A stretch of DNA of 18,871 nt from Caulobacteraceae bacterium (lineage in GTDB: Bacteria > Pseudomonadota > Alphaproteobacteria > Caulobacterales > Caulobacteraceae), in contig CANJYY010000008.1 of assembly GCA_947479185.1 (NCBI GenBank), positions 1 to 18,871 of the forward strand, written 5' to 3'. Within the stretch, counting starts at the first letter, position 1; the number at the start of each line of letters is the position of its first letter. The position numbers and the translations under genes were made by a program. This document shows, in pieces, positions 8,301-14,676 of the stretch. The notes beneath the pieces are model-generated. The model worked only from the letters and a program-made list of their open reading frames with translations. It was not told the DNA's origin and searched no databases.

Positions 8301-11300
8301 TGGGCGATGATTCCGCTGGCTCCGGAGCCTTCGCAGGCCCCGTCGGGGTTTGCGATCTCGTCTTCAACACAGGGAGGGGGCCGGCAGAGGAATTTGTTGG
8401 CCGGATCCTCGCACTCCTCCGGCGTCAGAGCGACGGCTACCTGGTGAACAATGCCACGGGCCCAAACGTTGCCTGTAACCGACAGATCGACGTTACCGGC
8501 AGCGCCACCGCCGCCGCCAAAGCCGCCCAGACCAAAGCCGAGGCTGGCCGCCGAACCCGTTGTCGAGGCCGTCAGTCCACCCGAGATATTGACGGCGCCA
8601 GCGCCACCACCGCCGCCCACGCTCTGGGCCATGACGCCATAGGAATTGTCACCAAGGGTCGTGGTGTCGCCGGTTCGAACCAGTCGAACGTCGCCCGCAT
8701 TGCCCGCATCCGCGCCGAAGCCGCCGATGCCGACCGATCCCGAACCCGCCGTGCCGACGCCCAGCGCCACCGAACCGCTGAGATTCAGGCCGCCATTGCC
8801 GCCGCCGCCGCCAATGCTCTGCGCCGTAACGCCAGCTGAATTGACGCCATTGGTCACGTAGTCGCCCGTGACGACTCCGGATACGCCGCCGGCGTCGCCG
8901 CCCTGGCCGCCAAACCCGCCGATACCGACGCCAATGGCCACAGAGGCTTTCGCGTTGACGGTCGCGGACAGATTGCCGGTGATGTTCATGCCGCCATTGC
9001 CGCCGCCGCCGCCAATGCTCTGAAGCATGGCGCCGTAGGCGCTGTCGCCGTGCGTGGTCACATCACCGTTCAGAACACCTGTGACCACATAGGTCTGGCC
9101 CGCGAGGGCGACGGAATCGCCGCCCCCGCCGCCGAATCCGCCGATGCCAAAGCCGAGGGCCCCGGCGATACCGCTGGAGAGCGAGACCGAGCCGGTGACG
9201 TTGAAACCGCCGTTGCCGCCGCCGCCGCCGGCGCTTTGCAACAGCGCGCCGTAGGCGGAGTCGCCCCAGGTCACGATCGATCCGTCGAATGAGGCGTTGA
9301 CCGCGGAGGCGTTTCCGCCGTTTCCGGCCCAGCCGCCCACACCAACGCCAAGCGTGCCGGAACCGCCCTCGGGATCAAGAGATCCTGTCAGACCACCGGT
9401 AATGTTGAACTCGCCGTTGCCACCGCCGCCACCCAGACTCTGATAGGTCAGGCCATAGGCGTTGTGACCAGAGACCTGTGTCACGCCGTCGACCAGGGTG
9501 GCGTACCCGGTCCGGATGTCGCCGTTGACGCCGCCGCCGACCTCCGCGCCATCGCCGCCATCGCCGCCAAGGCCGCCAACACCCACCAGGATATTGCCCG
9601 AGACGCCAAAGGACAGGGCGACTCCACCGGAGATGTTGAAGGCTCCGTCGCCACCGCCGCCGCCCGCACTCTGAACCAGAACGCCGTAGGATCCGTCTTC
9701 GCGGGTCAGGACATCGCCGTTGACCAGACCAAAGACCGATCCGGCGTTGCCGCCCTTGCCGCCAGACCCGCCGACACCCACGCCAATGTTGCCCGAGCCT
9801 TCCACGGCGAGCGCGAGGCCCAGGGTGACGTTGACGCCACCACCACCGCCGCCGCCGCCGATGCTCTGGGCCAGAACGCCATGGGCGTTGGCCCCCATCG
9901 TGGAGACGGCCAGCAGGGCGTGATCAGGGTTGGCTATGAATTCGTTGATCCGCAGGTCGACATGGCTGGCGTTGCCGCCGTCGCCGCCCGACCCGCCGAC
10001 CCCGACGCCGATGGTCCCCGCGGCGAGATCCGAGCTGAACGCGATGTTGCCCGTCACGTTGAGGCCGCCGGTCCCACCGCCGCCGCCGACGCTCTGGGCG
10101 GTGATGGCGTCGCTGTCGTCGCCATAGTGGCCGAGCACATTGCCGGCGCTGTCCACCGTTACAAAGCCGGTTCGAGTGGCGCCGTTGATGGTCAGGTAGA
10201 CCTCGCCGGAATCGCCGCCCCCGCCCCCGGCCCCGCCGACGCCGACGCCGATCGAGGCGGCGACGCCTTCGGAAAAGCTGATCGCGCCGGAAACGTTCAT
10301 CCCGCCCGTGCCGCCGCCACCGCCGACGCTCTGGGCGATAACGCCGTCCGATTGATCACCCTGGGTTGTGACGTCACCGAGAACCCGGGCGTCGACACGC
10401 GCACCGGAGCCACCACCGCCGCCGGAGCCGCCGACGCCGACCGAAATGCCGACCGCCAGGCCCGGATTGAGGGCCGCAGCGATTGAACCGGAGACATTCA
10501 TGCCGCCATTGCCGCCGCCACCGCCGACGCTCTGGGCGATCAGGCCGGCCGACTGGGCCGCTGTCGTGGTGATGGAGCGCGAAGAGGCAAAGACAGTGCC
10601 GCCATTGCCGCCGCCGCCGCCGGAGCCGCCAACGCCGACACCGATGCCGACAGCCCCCTCGGTGGACCCGGCAATCGAACCGGAGACGTTGAAAGCGCCG
10701 TCGCCGCCACCGCCGCCAACACTCTGGACCACGAGGCCTGAGGATTGCTGCACGCCCTTGGCCGTGCAGACCTGCTCGACTTCCTCGTCGCAGGTCGGGG
10801 TCTCGAGACCTGTGACAAGCACAACCTGCGTCAGAGTCCCGGCGGCAGCCCCGCGGCCGGTCGAGATGGCGCCATTGACCTCCCCATGAACGGCTCCGCC
10901 GGCGCCGCCGTCTCCGCCAGAACCACCAACTCCGACTGAAACCGCGCCAGAGGCCTCACCCGACAACGCGACAGACGCGCTGACGTTGAAACCACCATTG
11001 CCGCCGCCGCCGCCAACAGACTGGATAAGCGCGCCCTTTGCGCTCTGGCCCGTCGTGGTGATGTCACCGTTGAAAGTGGCGTTTACAACACCGCCATCGC
11101 CACCTTTGCCGCCGGATCCGCCAACCCCGACCGAGACCGCGCCCGCGGTTTCGGCGGCGGCCGCTGCCGCGACCGAAACGGAGAATCCGCCAGTCCCGCC
11201 GCCACCGCCGACCGACTGGGCCACCAGGCCTGTCGAGAACGTGCCTTCGGTGACGATCGCGCCACCGGAATTCATCGCGACCTCACCGCCTGCGCCGCCG

Positions 11301-14300
11301 TCGCCGCCGGATCCGCCAATTCCGACCGACACGGCCAGAGCGCCGGAATCGCCGCCCGCGATCGACACCGCGACCGCGAAGCCGCCGGAGCCGCCCCCCC
11401 CGCCGACAGACTGGACGAACATGCCCTCGGATGAGTCACCTTCGGTGCGAACGGTGGCGTCGCCATCCAGAACCGCACGACCGCCAAGACCACCCCCGCC
11501 GGCCGAACCGCCGATGGCAATGCTGGCGCTGAAGAGGTAGCCGCCCGAAACCTGGACCGCGAACCCTCCGTTGCCGCCGCCGCCGCCGACCGATTCGACG
11601 AAAACGCCACGCGAACGGTCGCCCACGGTGACAATCAGGGGCGACACCGGCACGGAGACTCCGTCGCCGAAATCGATATAGCTGTCCTCGAGGAATACCT
11701 GCGCCAGGCCGCCGTCGCCGCCCTCTCCACCGGCGCCGCCGATGCCAACCCCGACAAAGGCGCTGATCGAGACGGTGTCGGCGCCGTTGCCGCCGCCGCC
11801 GCCCGTCGACTGGACAAAAATCCCGTGGGAATCGTCGCCGCCGGTGCGGATGTTGGCGCTGTTGGTGACGGTGACTTCACCCGCTGCGCCGCCTGTATTG
11901 CCGCCGCCACCGATGACCAGGAACAGGCCGCCCGTCGTGCCTCCATCTCCACCACCGCCGCCCGTCGACTGGGCCTGGATGCCGCTGGCGACATTTCCGG
12001 TGGTGACGATGGCGCCGCTGTTGTTGACCGTGACCGCGCCCCCGTCGCTGATGATCGCGTTTCCGCCGACCCCGCCATCGCCGCCGATCGCAAAGGCGGC
12101 GCCCGCTTCCCCGCCAGTCCCGCCGCCCCCGCCAACCGACTGGGCGAAGATACCCCGGGCCCGGGAACCGCCGGTGTGAACCACGCCGGTGTTGATCACC
12201 GTAACCAGGCCACCGTCGCCGCCCGACCCGCCGTCGCCACCCAGGGCGACAAGCCCGCCCGAAGGAGACCCCGAGCCGCCGCCGCCGCCGATCGACTGCA
12301 CGAAGATGCCGTCGCTGCCGACCCGTTCGCCTTCGGCATCGTCCGCGTCGCCGCCCAGGGTGGTGATCGCGCCGTTGTTGGTCACCCGAACCGCACCGGC
12401 GCCGCCGGCGCCGCCCGCGGATCCGCCGACGGCGACAATGCCCCCGGTGGCATGAGCTGATCCGCCGCCGCCGCCGACGCTGTGTGCGAAGATGCCGCGC
12501 GCGGCCGCGCCGCCGGTGACGATAGATCCGTCGTTGTTGACGGTTACATCGCCTCCAAGGCCGCCGCCGGAGCCGCTGCCGCCTACGCCGACAGCGCCCG
12601 CGCCGACGCCGCCCGCGCCACCGCCCTTGCCGACACTTTCGGCGAAGATGCCGTGAGCAAACGCCCCGGCCGTCCGGATAGAGGTGTCGGCGTCGGTCTC
12701 CACGAGGACGACGCCAGCATTGCCACCGCCGGCGCCGGCGCCGCCGATGCCCACAATCCCGCCGCCAACGCCGCCGTTGCCGCCGCCGCCGCCAATGCTC
12801 TGGGCGAAGATGCCGAAGCTGCCGTCGCCATAGGTTGTGATGGCGCCGCCATCGGTCTGCCGAGCCGTGGCCGATCCGCCAGCGCCGGCGGCGGCGCCCG
12901 TCGAGCCGATGGCGACAAGGCCGACAGCCCAGGCGCCGTCGCCGCCGCCGCCGCCGACACTCTGGGCCAAAAGGCCAAAGGCGTCAGTTCCGTGGGTGAC
13001 GATCCGGCCGCCGGAACCATTGGTTGCCGTCGCAGAACCGCCGGCGCCGCCCGTGCCCGTGGAGCTGTTTCCGAGCGCCAACACGCCAAAGGAGCCGCCC
13101 GCGTTGCCGCCCGTGCCGCCGGTACTGGTCGCACTGACCCCATGGGAGCCTTGGCCCCAGGTCGCGATGGACCCGTAGTTGTTCGCTGTCGCCGCACCGC
13201 CAGCGCCCGCCTGGAGAGCGTTTCCGGGGATGCCGACGATGCCGTAGCTTCCGCCAGCCCCGCCGGATGCGCCGCCAAGACTGGACACCAGCAGGCCGAC
13301 AGATCCGTCTCCGACGGTTTCGATGACGCCGTAGTTGGTCCCGGTTGCTGCGCCGCCGCCATTGCCCTCGCCGCCGTCACCGCCTGCGGCGATGCCATAG
13401 GCCGCACCGGCGCCGCCGCCATTGCCGCTGCTGCTGTAAACGAAAACACCATGGGCGCTGTCGCCGTAGGTGGTTACGTCGACATAGTTGATACCGGTGA
13501 CATTGCCACCGAGACCGGCCTTGCCGCCGTTGCCGCCGGGGACGCCAAGAGAAACATAGGAGCTTCCGCCTGTACCGCCGGCCCCGCCGATACTGCCGAT
13601 CGTCACGCCGGCCAGTTCGTCCGAGTGAGTCTCGATTCGCCCGTGAGACAGGTCAATGGTTCTGCTGAACGAGGGCCCATTGGCTCCCTCCGTTCCATTG
13701 CCCGCCGACCGCCCGAGAATGAACGCGCCCAGGTTGATGCCGCCGCCGTCGCGGCCGTTCGCGCCAGAAGCGCCCTGCTGCACACCGTCGGTGACGGCGT
13801 TGATGTCGTCGACGCCGGTCGCAAGCGGAACGACGCCGCCGCCGCCGCCGCCCGACAGGAGAGGAATCGAGGCGTCTTCAGCCGCAGCATCCGCAGCCTT
13901 GTCGACATAGGTCAGGACGGTACGGTTGACGCCACCCTGTTCGACGACAATCGAGGTCGCCAGACCGCTGGCAGACAGGTTGACGGAGATGATCTTGACG
14001 GCCGGCGCGCCGGCGGTGGTTGGATCGGCGATGGTCTTGCCGACGTCGGCCGCCGTGAGGGCCGTCAGGCTGGGGTAGATGATGACCAGGTTTTCGGTCA
14101 GAACCTGACCGGTCAGGACCTTGGCAATGATCTGGTCCGCCCCGGTGTCGGGTCGCTTTATGACCTCACCAACGGCCTGGGCCGAAGCCGGGTTCGCGGA
14201 TGTGGCAAGCAGCGCGATCAGAGAGAGAGCCGCTCCATTCAACAAACCGGCCTTGCGGCGGCCTGAGGTCAGATGACGCGCGGGGCCAACAGGCTCCGCG

Positions 14301-14329
14301 GCGCCGCGGTTCTGGAATTCTGTCATCAT
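1463..14329 (-). CDS. Giant glycine-rich repeat autotransporter (type V secretion)
   Basis: A 4288-residue single-chain autotransporter with no frameshift. Order: a long signal peptide (1-50, RRK then a hydrophobic core, cleavage expected at ASA|QA); a unique N-terminal region (about 51-165) with no family I recognise; about 51 glycine-rich repeats (about 245-3610); a non-repetitive stalk (about 3610-4000); and a beta-barrel of about 290 residues ending in FNFRVRF. The terminal Phe is the usual BAM recognition signal. Members cross the inner membrane by Sec, insert the barrel in the outer membrane and display the passenger outside. A typical repeat reads xGDxSxGIxAQSIGGGGGNGG, a hydrophobic strand-like stretch such as NVSGSIA, then VGVGGSGGDGGAGG. 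Length is far above the 800-1500 residues common for autotransporters. Adhesion, aggregation or biofilm roles are inferred. Starts at 14329 and 14326 (tandem ATG) are both possible; GGGG lies just upstream. It probably has its own promoter at 14536-14563. Confidence 0.95.
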   Translation of the reverse strand: MMTEFQNRGAAEPVGPARHLTSGRRKAGLLNGAALSLIALLATSANPASAQAVGEVIKRPDTGADQIIAKVLTGQVLTENLVIIYPSLTALTAADVGKTIADPTTAGAPAVKIISVNLSASGLATSIVVEQGGVNRTVLTYVDKAADAAAEDASIPLLSGGGGGGVVPLATGVDDINAVTDGVQQGASGANGRDGGGINLGAFILGRSAGNGTEGANGPSFSRTIDLSHGRIETHSDELAGVTIGSIGGAGGTGGSSYVSLGVPGGNGGKAGLGGNVTGINYVDVTTYGDSAHGVFVYSSSGNGGGAGAAYGIAAGGDGGEGNGGGAATGTNYGVIETVGDGSVGLLVSSLGGASGGAGGSYGIVGIPGNALQAGAGGAATANNYGSIATWGQGSHGVSATSTGGTGGNAGGSFGVLALGNSSTGTGGAGGSATATNGSGGRIVTHGTDAFGLLAQSVGGGGGDGAWAVGLVAIGSTGAAAGAGGSATARQTDGGAITTYGDGSFGIFAQSIGGGGGNGGVGGGIVGIGGAGAGGGNAGVVLVETDADTSIRTAGAFAHGIFAESVGKGGGAGGVGAGAVGVGGSGSGGGLGGDVTVNNDGSIVTGGAAARGIFAHSVGGGGGSAHATGGIVAVGGSAGGAGGAGAVRVTNNGAITTLGGDADDAEGERVGSDGIFVQSIGGGGGSGSPSGGLVALGGDGGSGGDGGLVTVINTGVVHTGGSRARGIFAQSVGGGGGTGGEAGAAFAIGGDGGVGGNAIISDGGAVTVNNSGAIVTTGNVASGIQAQSTGGGGGDGGTTGGLFLVIGGGGNTGGAAGEVTVTNSANIRTGGDDSHGIFVQSTGGGGGNGADTVSISAFVGVGIGGAGGEGGDGGLAQVFLEDSYIDFGDGVSVPVSPLIVTVGDRSRGVFVESVGGGGGNGGFAVQVSGGYLFSASIAIGGSAGGGGLGGRAVLDGDATVRTEGDSSEGMFVQSVGGGGGSGGFAVAVSIAGGDSGALAVSVGIGGSGGDGGAGGEVAMNSGGAIVTEGTFSTGLVAQSVGGGGGTGGFSVSVAAAAAAETAGAVSVGVGGSGGKGGDGGVVNATFNGDITTTGQSAKGALIQSVGGGGGNGGFNVSASVALSGEASGAVSVGVGGSGGDGGAGGAVHGEVNGAISTGRGAAAGTLTQVVLVTGLETPTCDEEVEQVCTAKGVQQSSGLVVQSVGGGGGDGAFNVSGSIAGSTEGAVGIGVGVGGSGGGGGNGGTVFASSRSITTTAAQSAGLIAQSVGGGGGNGGMNVSGSIAAALNPGLAVGISVGVGGSGGGGGSGARVDARVLGDVTTQGDQSDGVIAQSVGGGGGTGGMNVSGAISFSEGVAASIGVGVGGAGGGGGDSGEVYLTINGATRTGFVTVDSAGNVLGHYGDDSDAITAQSVGGGGGTGGLNVTGNIAFSSDLAAGTIGVGVGGSGGDGGNASHVDLRINEFIANPDHALLAVSTMGANAHGVLAQSIGGGGGGGGVNVTLGLALAVEGSGNIGVGVGGSGGKGGNAGSVFGLVNGDVLTREDGSYGVLVQSAGGGGGDGAFNISGGVALSFGVSGNILVGVGGLGGDGGDGAEVGGGVNGDIRTGYATLVDGVTQVSGHNAYGLTYQSLGGGGGNGEFNITGGLTGSLDPEGGSGTLGVGVGGWAGNGGNASAVNASFDGSIVTWGDSAYGALLQSAGGGGGNGGFNVTGSVSLSSGIAGALGFGIGGFGGGGGDSVALAGQTYVVTGVLNGDVTTHGDSAYGAMLQSIGGGGGNGGMNITGNLSATVNAKASVAIGVGIGGFGGQGGDAGGVSGVVTGDYVTNGVNSAGVTAQSIGGGGGNGGLNLSGSVALGVGTAGSGSVGIGGFGADAGNAGDVRLVRTGDTTTLGDNSYGVMAQSVGGGGGAGAVNISGGLTASTTGSAASLGFGLGGFGGGGGAAGNVDLSVTGNVWARGIVHQVAVALTPEECEDPANKFLCRPPPCVEDEIANPDGACEGSGASGIIAQSVGGGGGVGGLNFTAEASISLAGGAKSGRALAIGIGGFGGAGGDAGDVVLNVQAPVPADANDLARIQVQGSGDNRSAIIAQSIGGGGGVGGLNFAGGFAANGTAAIGIGGFGSDGGLGGDVTVNADADLFANGNTARGLLAQSIGGGGGSGGINISGAGTVSTESSLAFGLGGYGGDGNRSGDVSVAHTGQVVVDGQNAIGLLVQSVAGGGGDGALNVAFDVNFASSQTTTNPLKGYGIAVGIGGSGGDGADAGDVTLVNNGNIFINGSSPARQPVVETDIDKLLAADFEETGWIDLAKLSHAIVVQSIGGGGGTGAVNLTAALTPFGNPIAIGVGGSGGSGGDAGTVTVTRGYMADGVTRLTTPGLLRTEGDSSVAFIAQSIGGGGGDAGVNINIGVTLKGKEGGVKDGTVALLLNVGGDGGGSGSGEAVTVRHNGDILTGEVITDAAGLKTYKGDRSAGLLAQSIGGGGGQAAYNIGFGVLAGASALELAVGGAPGAAGSAGAVDVVHNGSIVTYGADAGAIIAQSIGGGGGNVATNTARSLLAKQEVKLSIGRDGGEGGEGGDVRVDVNLNNPDSILSTRGDRSSGVLAQSIGGGGGNSGSTSAGYTKASSQNAGSSDTSSSIKVGVGLGGAQGAIAQNVDVNIGGWVVTEGQGSHGVLAQSIGGGGGNAGSVMTDVKRSAYSANIAVGGSGGAGGTPGEVRIVSSANIQTRGGVPHEDALAVTGSYGLFAQSIGGGGGNGGDVTVYSTAAGGPTSTNQAARNLTVLVGGSGGTGQFGNLVDVRNSGVIVTSGYGSYGIRAQSIGGGGGGGGTAMSARLDSARGTSQTAAILVGGSGDEGGYGGRAYVLNQGSIYTEGALAAGIAASSIGGGGGDAGQIYDLAIGSLAASGTYQKLSINIGGSGGQGGAGGAVDVNNERIAGVAGSGQIVTLGASAYGVFAQSLGGGGGNGTSIFSVSGAVGSKKSFTAGLNIGGSGDTGGTGGAVTVTNSGLIDTTGANAHGVLAQSVGGGGGNGGMVIAGSLVWGAPKDTPIIAVGGLGGDGGDGGNVTVTNSGRIVTRGAGADGIVAQSIGGGGGNANMGLSLSGNPITLLASNAYSALLGAFGGSSSGGLGGEVTVTNTGDITVLGAGSTAIRAESINGGGGSLTVDFSAITGLGDECVLIPLLETCLPGTGETASGRDPVVLMTAKAGSSDSQFMNAGKVHVTGTGNVGAGGADSAGIAMQAIGGGGGETRLNALLATIPDPVAPSGARTALASALPPATTRQPPLDILSALGATDGSNNAGGAIDGAHTGDILTTGLRSPGLLLQSIGGGGGRSVVVLTAPAQTTLRNVDLVLGGVNNSASPGQTIDRTQSGSVVSTGNFSPAVLLQSLGGGGGLASAGIDAVDQSRLVVRPVLGADGGVGLGGAAINGTFSGGIYTFGDHSAALMAQSIGAGGGAALISGSVKVQATLGGRSGATGDGQSITIANTGAVATTGLGAHGVMLQSIGGGGGAVLSDGAMVSVTTSDANSGDGGDIRLGQVGDVLTSGNGSYGLIIQSLGGGGGWVEGRFAGSAGGFGRGGIIDVTIDGRVLATGSDSTAIFAQSLGSSGGDDISILLNSAIRGGSGFGRGLSLDGGATNRITTSGSLSSVSTWALTATWGDDAVVNQGLVVGNIALGGGLNSFDNRAGATFIAYSTIDMRGAMKIPAAAAKLALVSPAPLRADLSPERMSGPAQIPYDPDPAEIVTEETLTFASDFADASPARATASLKSTLLAAPVIGAGVFSNSGDFLMGLSASRLPIDLLNGDVFGNFDDLGDPTTNLLFGARVINGVTLNGDFVQTSTGHMAFDVAYGPYASDQVRVSGTASVAGTGYVTLSWLESADPVTLFAASGGGVDHGLKITDTMAVDFSIAGDGAGIHLLIDTHFGLSTLNRNGRALGDHMDSAVLQGGSAGIGRLMALLGNMPESDRTLYTQVMTQLSPEPHLAPLQGQMMTAGDFAHDLFDCGSAVRSRDNSCAWTRVESSRRVHASSFENFGFEGESTRLGGGFQRPAGENWSLAGAVAYEQIDKVRVDVTRSGSSGQGFSAGLGLERETGAATTYGVSLTGGWSWLDTWRAVTVFEPGIGKSSPEMGYLRLDAHAGRAFRKGDFFVKPTVDLALTALHHGGLVEDGLDGIGVEVLSDTQYLASANPKLVLGYIGDDRPGRQNVVSLTLGARLNSANRIELPIRFIGANPSANPATIGLEMDRVVYQVGVDVNLMGDERYDLRLGYAAEFGKNDESQRASFNFRVRF
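3500..13610 (-). repeat. About 51 glycine-rich passenger repeats
   Basis: Counting the core (A/V)QS(I/V)GGGGG and its weaker variants from the N-terminus gives about 51 copies: four degenerate copies first (for example GSIGGAGG), then mostly strict ones, and a decayed last one (QSLGSSGG). Mean spacing is about 67 residues (200 bp), ranging from about 51 residues in the N-terminal block to about 100 where insertions occur. Each unit has two Gly modules: the core GGGGGNGG, and a second one of the GGSGGDGGAGG type about 25-30 residues later. On the plus strand the cores appear as runs of GCC followed by a conserved stretch such as GATGCTCTGGGC. Divergence between units argues for old duplication rather than recent expansion. 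Confidence 0.92.
13830..14179 (-). other. Unique N-terminal region of the autotransporter passenger
   Basis: Residues about 51-167 follow the signal peptide and precede the repeats. The region is not glycine-rich until a terminal SGGGGGG linker. It holds alternating hydrophobic strands (QIIAKVLTGQVLTENLVIIYP, then VKIISVNLSASGLATSIVVEQ, then RTVLTYVDKAAD). I do not recognise a family. As the most distal part of the displayed chain it could be a cap or a tip domain; that is inference only. Confidence 0.5.
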
Positions 14330-14676
14330 CGCCCCAAGCGCGAACGGACCTCATGATGGGTCCATTCGGCCGCGACCGGGACGTTACGGTCCGACTCAAC
14401 GCAAGGACTATGACGCCTCAACTTGAGCCCAATTTCAGATTGATACGCTTGTGAGGCGAGTATTACCAAGTATGGCTGCCGGTCACGGAAACCATAAATC
14501 TGTGTTACATTGAATGGTTTTTCATATGTAGAACCGATATTTTTCGGCAATTATGGACGTCAATTGTCCAAGATATAAAAAGCTGAAACTATATATCGGT
14601 TTTCAAGAATGAATACTTTCCCCGTTGCAAGGGAACGAACCCGGCTCCCAGGCTACGGCCCCTCCCGGCCGGATGT
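14330..14676 (-). promoter_or_regulatory. Autotransporter leader region (347 bp, no gene)
   Basis: This gap between yggS and the autotransporter holds no supported gene. Its yggS-proximal half is much more AT-rich than the surroundings. Visible elements are the promoter at 14536-14563, the 9-bp inverted repeat AACCGATAT (14532-14540) / ATATCGGTT (14593-14601), TGGAC-7-GTCCA (14554-14570), and a GANTC site (GACTC, 14393-14397). A hairpin GGACC-8-GGTCC (14346-14363) lies 17-34 bases before the start codon. TTCCC (14618-14622) / GGGAA (14631-14635) may form a weak hairpin after yggS but lacks a U-tract. The predicted transcript would have a leader of about 200 bases. Confidence 0.6.
14536..14563 (-). 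promoter_or_regulatory. Predicted sigma-70-type promoter of the autotransporter
   Basis: On the minus strand TTGACG (14563-14558) and AATATC (14541-14536) are separated by 16 bases, which is acceptable for an alphaproteobacterial housekeeping promoter. The -35 lies inside the palindrome TGGAC-7-GTCCA. The -10 overlaps one arm of the inverted repeat AACCGATAT/ATATCGGTT, so a repressor or activator bound there could control it. Assigned by eye only. Confidence 0.45.

Noticed and set aside
3500..13610. Regularly spaced repeats as a CRISPR array or satellite DNA
   Set aside because: The repeats are in frame, encode a continuous protein and vary in length and sequence; spacers are themselves related.
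12482..14266. A 594-codon open frame on the plus strand opposite the N-terminal part of the autotransporter
   Set aside because: Same cause: high-GC repeat DNA with few stops in the antisense frame; the protein is low complexity without a recognisable fold.
1463..14329. Assembly artefact or fused genes as the source of the giant open frame
   Set aside because: One uninterrupted frame runs from a clear signal peptide to a complete barrel with terminal Phe, and the repeats differ from each other, so it reads as a real gene. Long-read confirmation of copy number would still help.
14326..14550. A 74-codon frame in the autotransporter leader whose stop overlaps the autotransporter start
   Set aside because: Its ATG lies upstream of the predicted -10, it has no clear ribosome-binding site and no recognisable protein features. 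It could be revisited if transcription starts further upstream.
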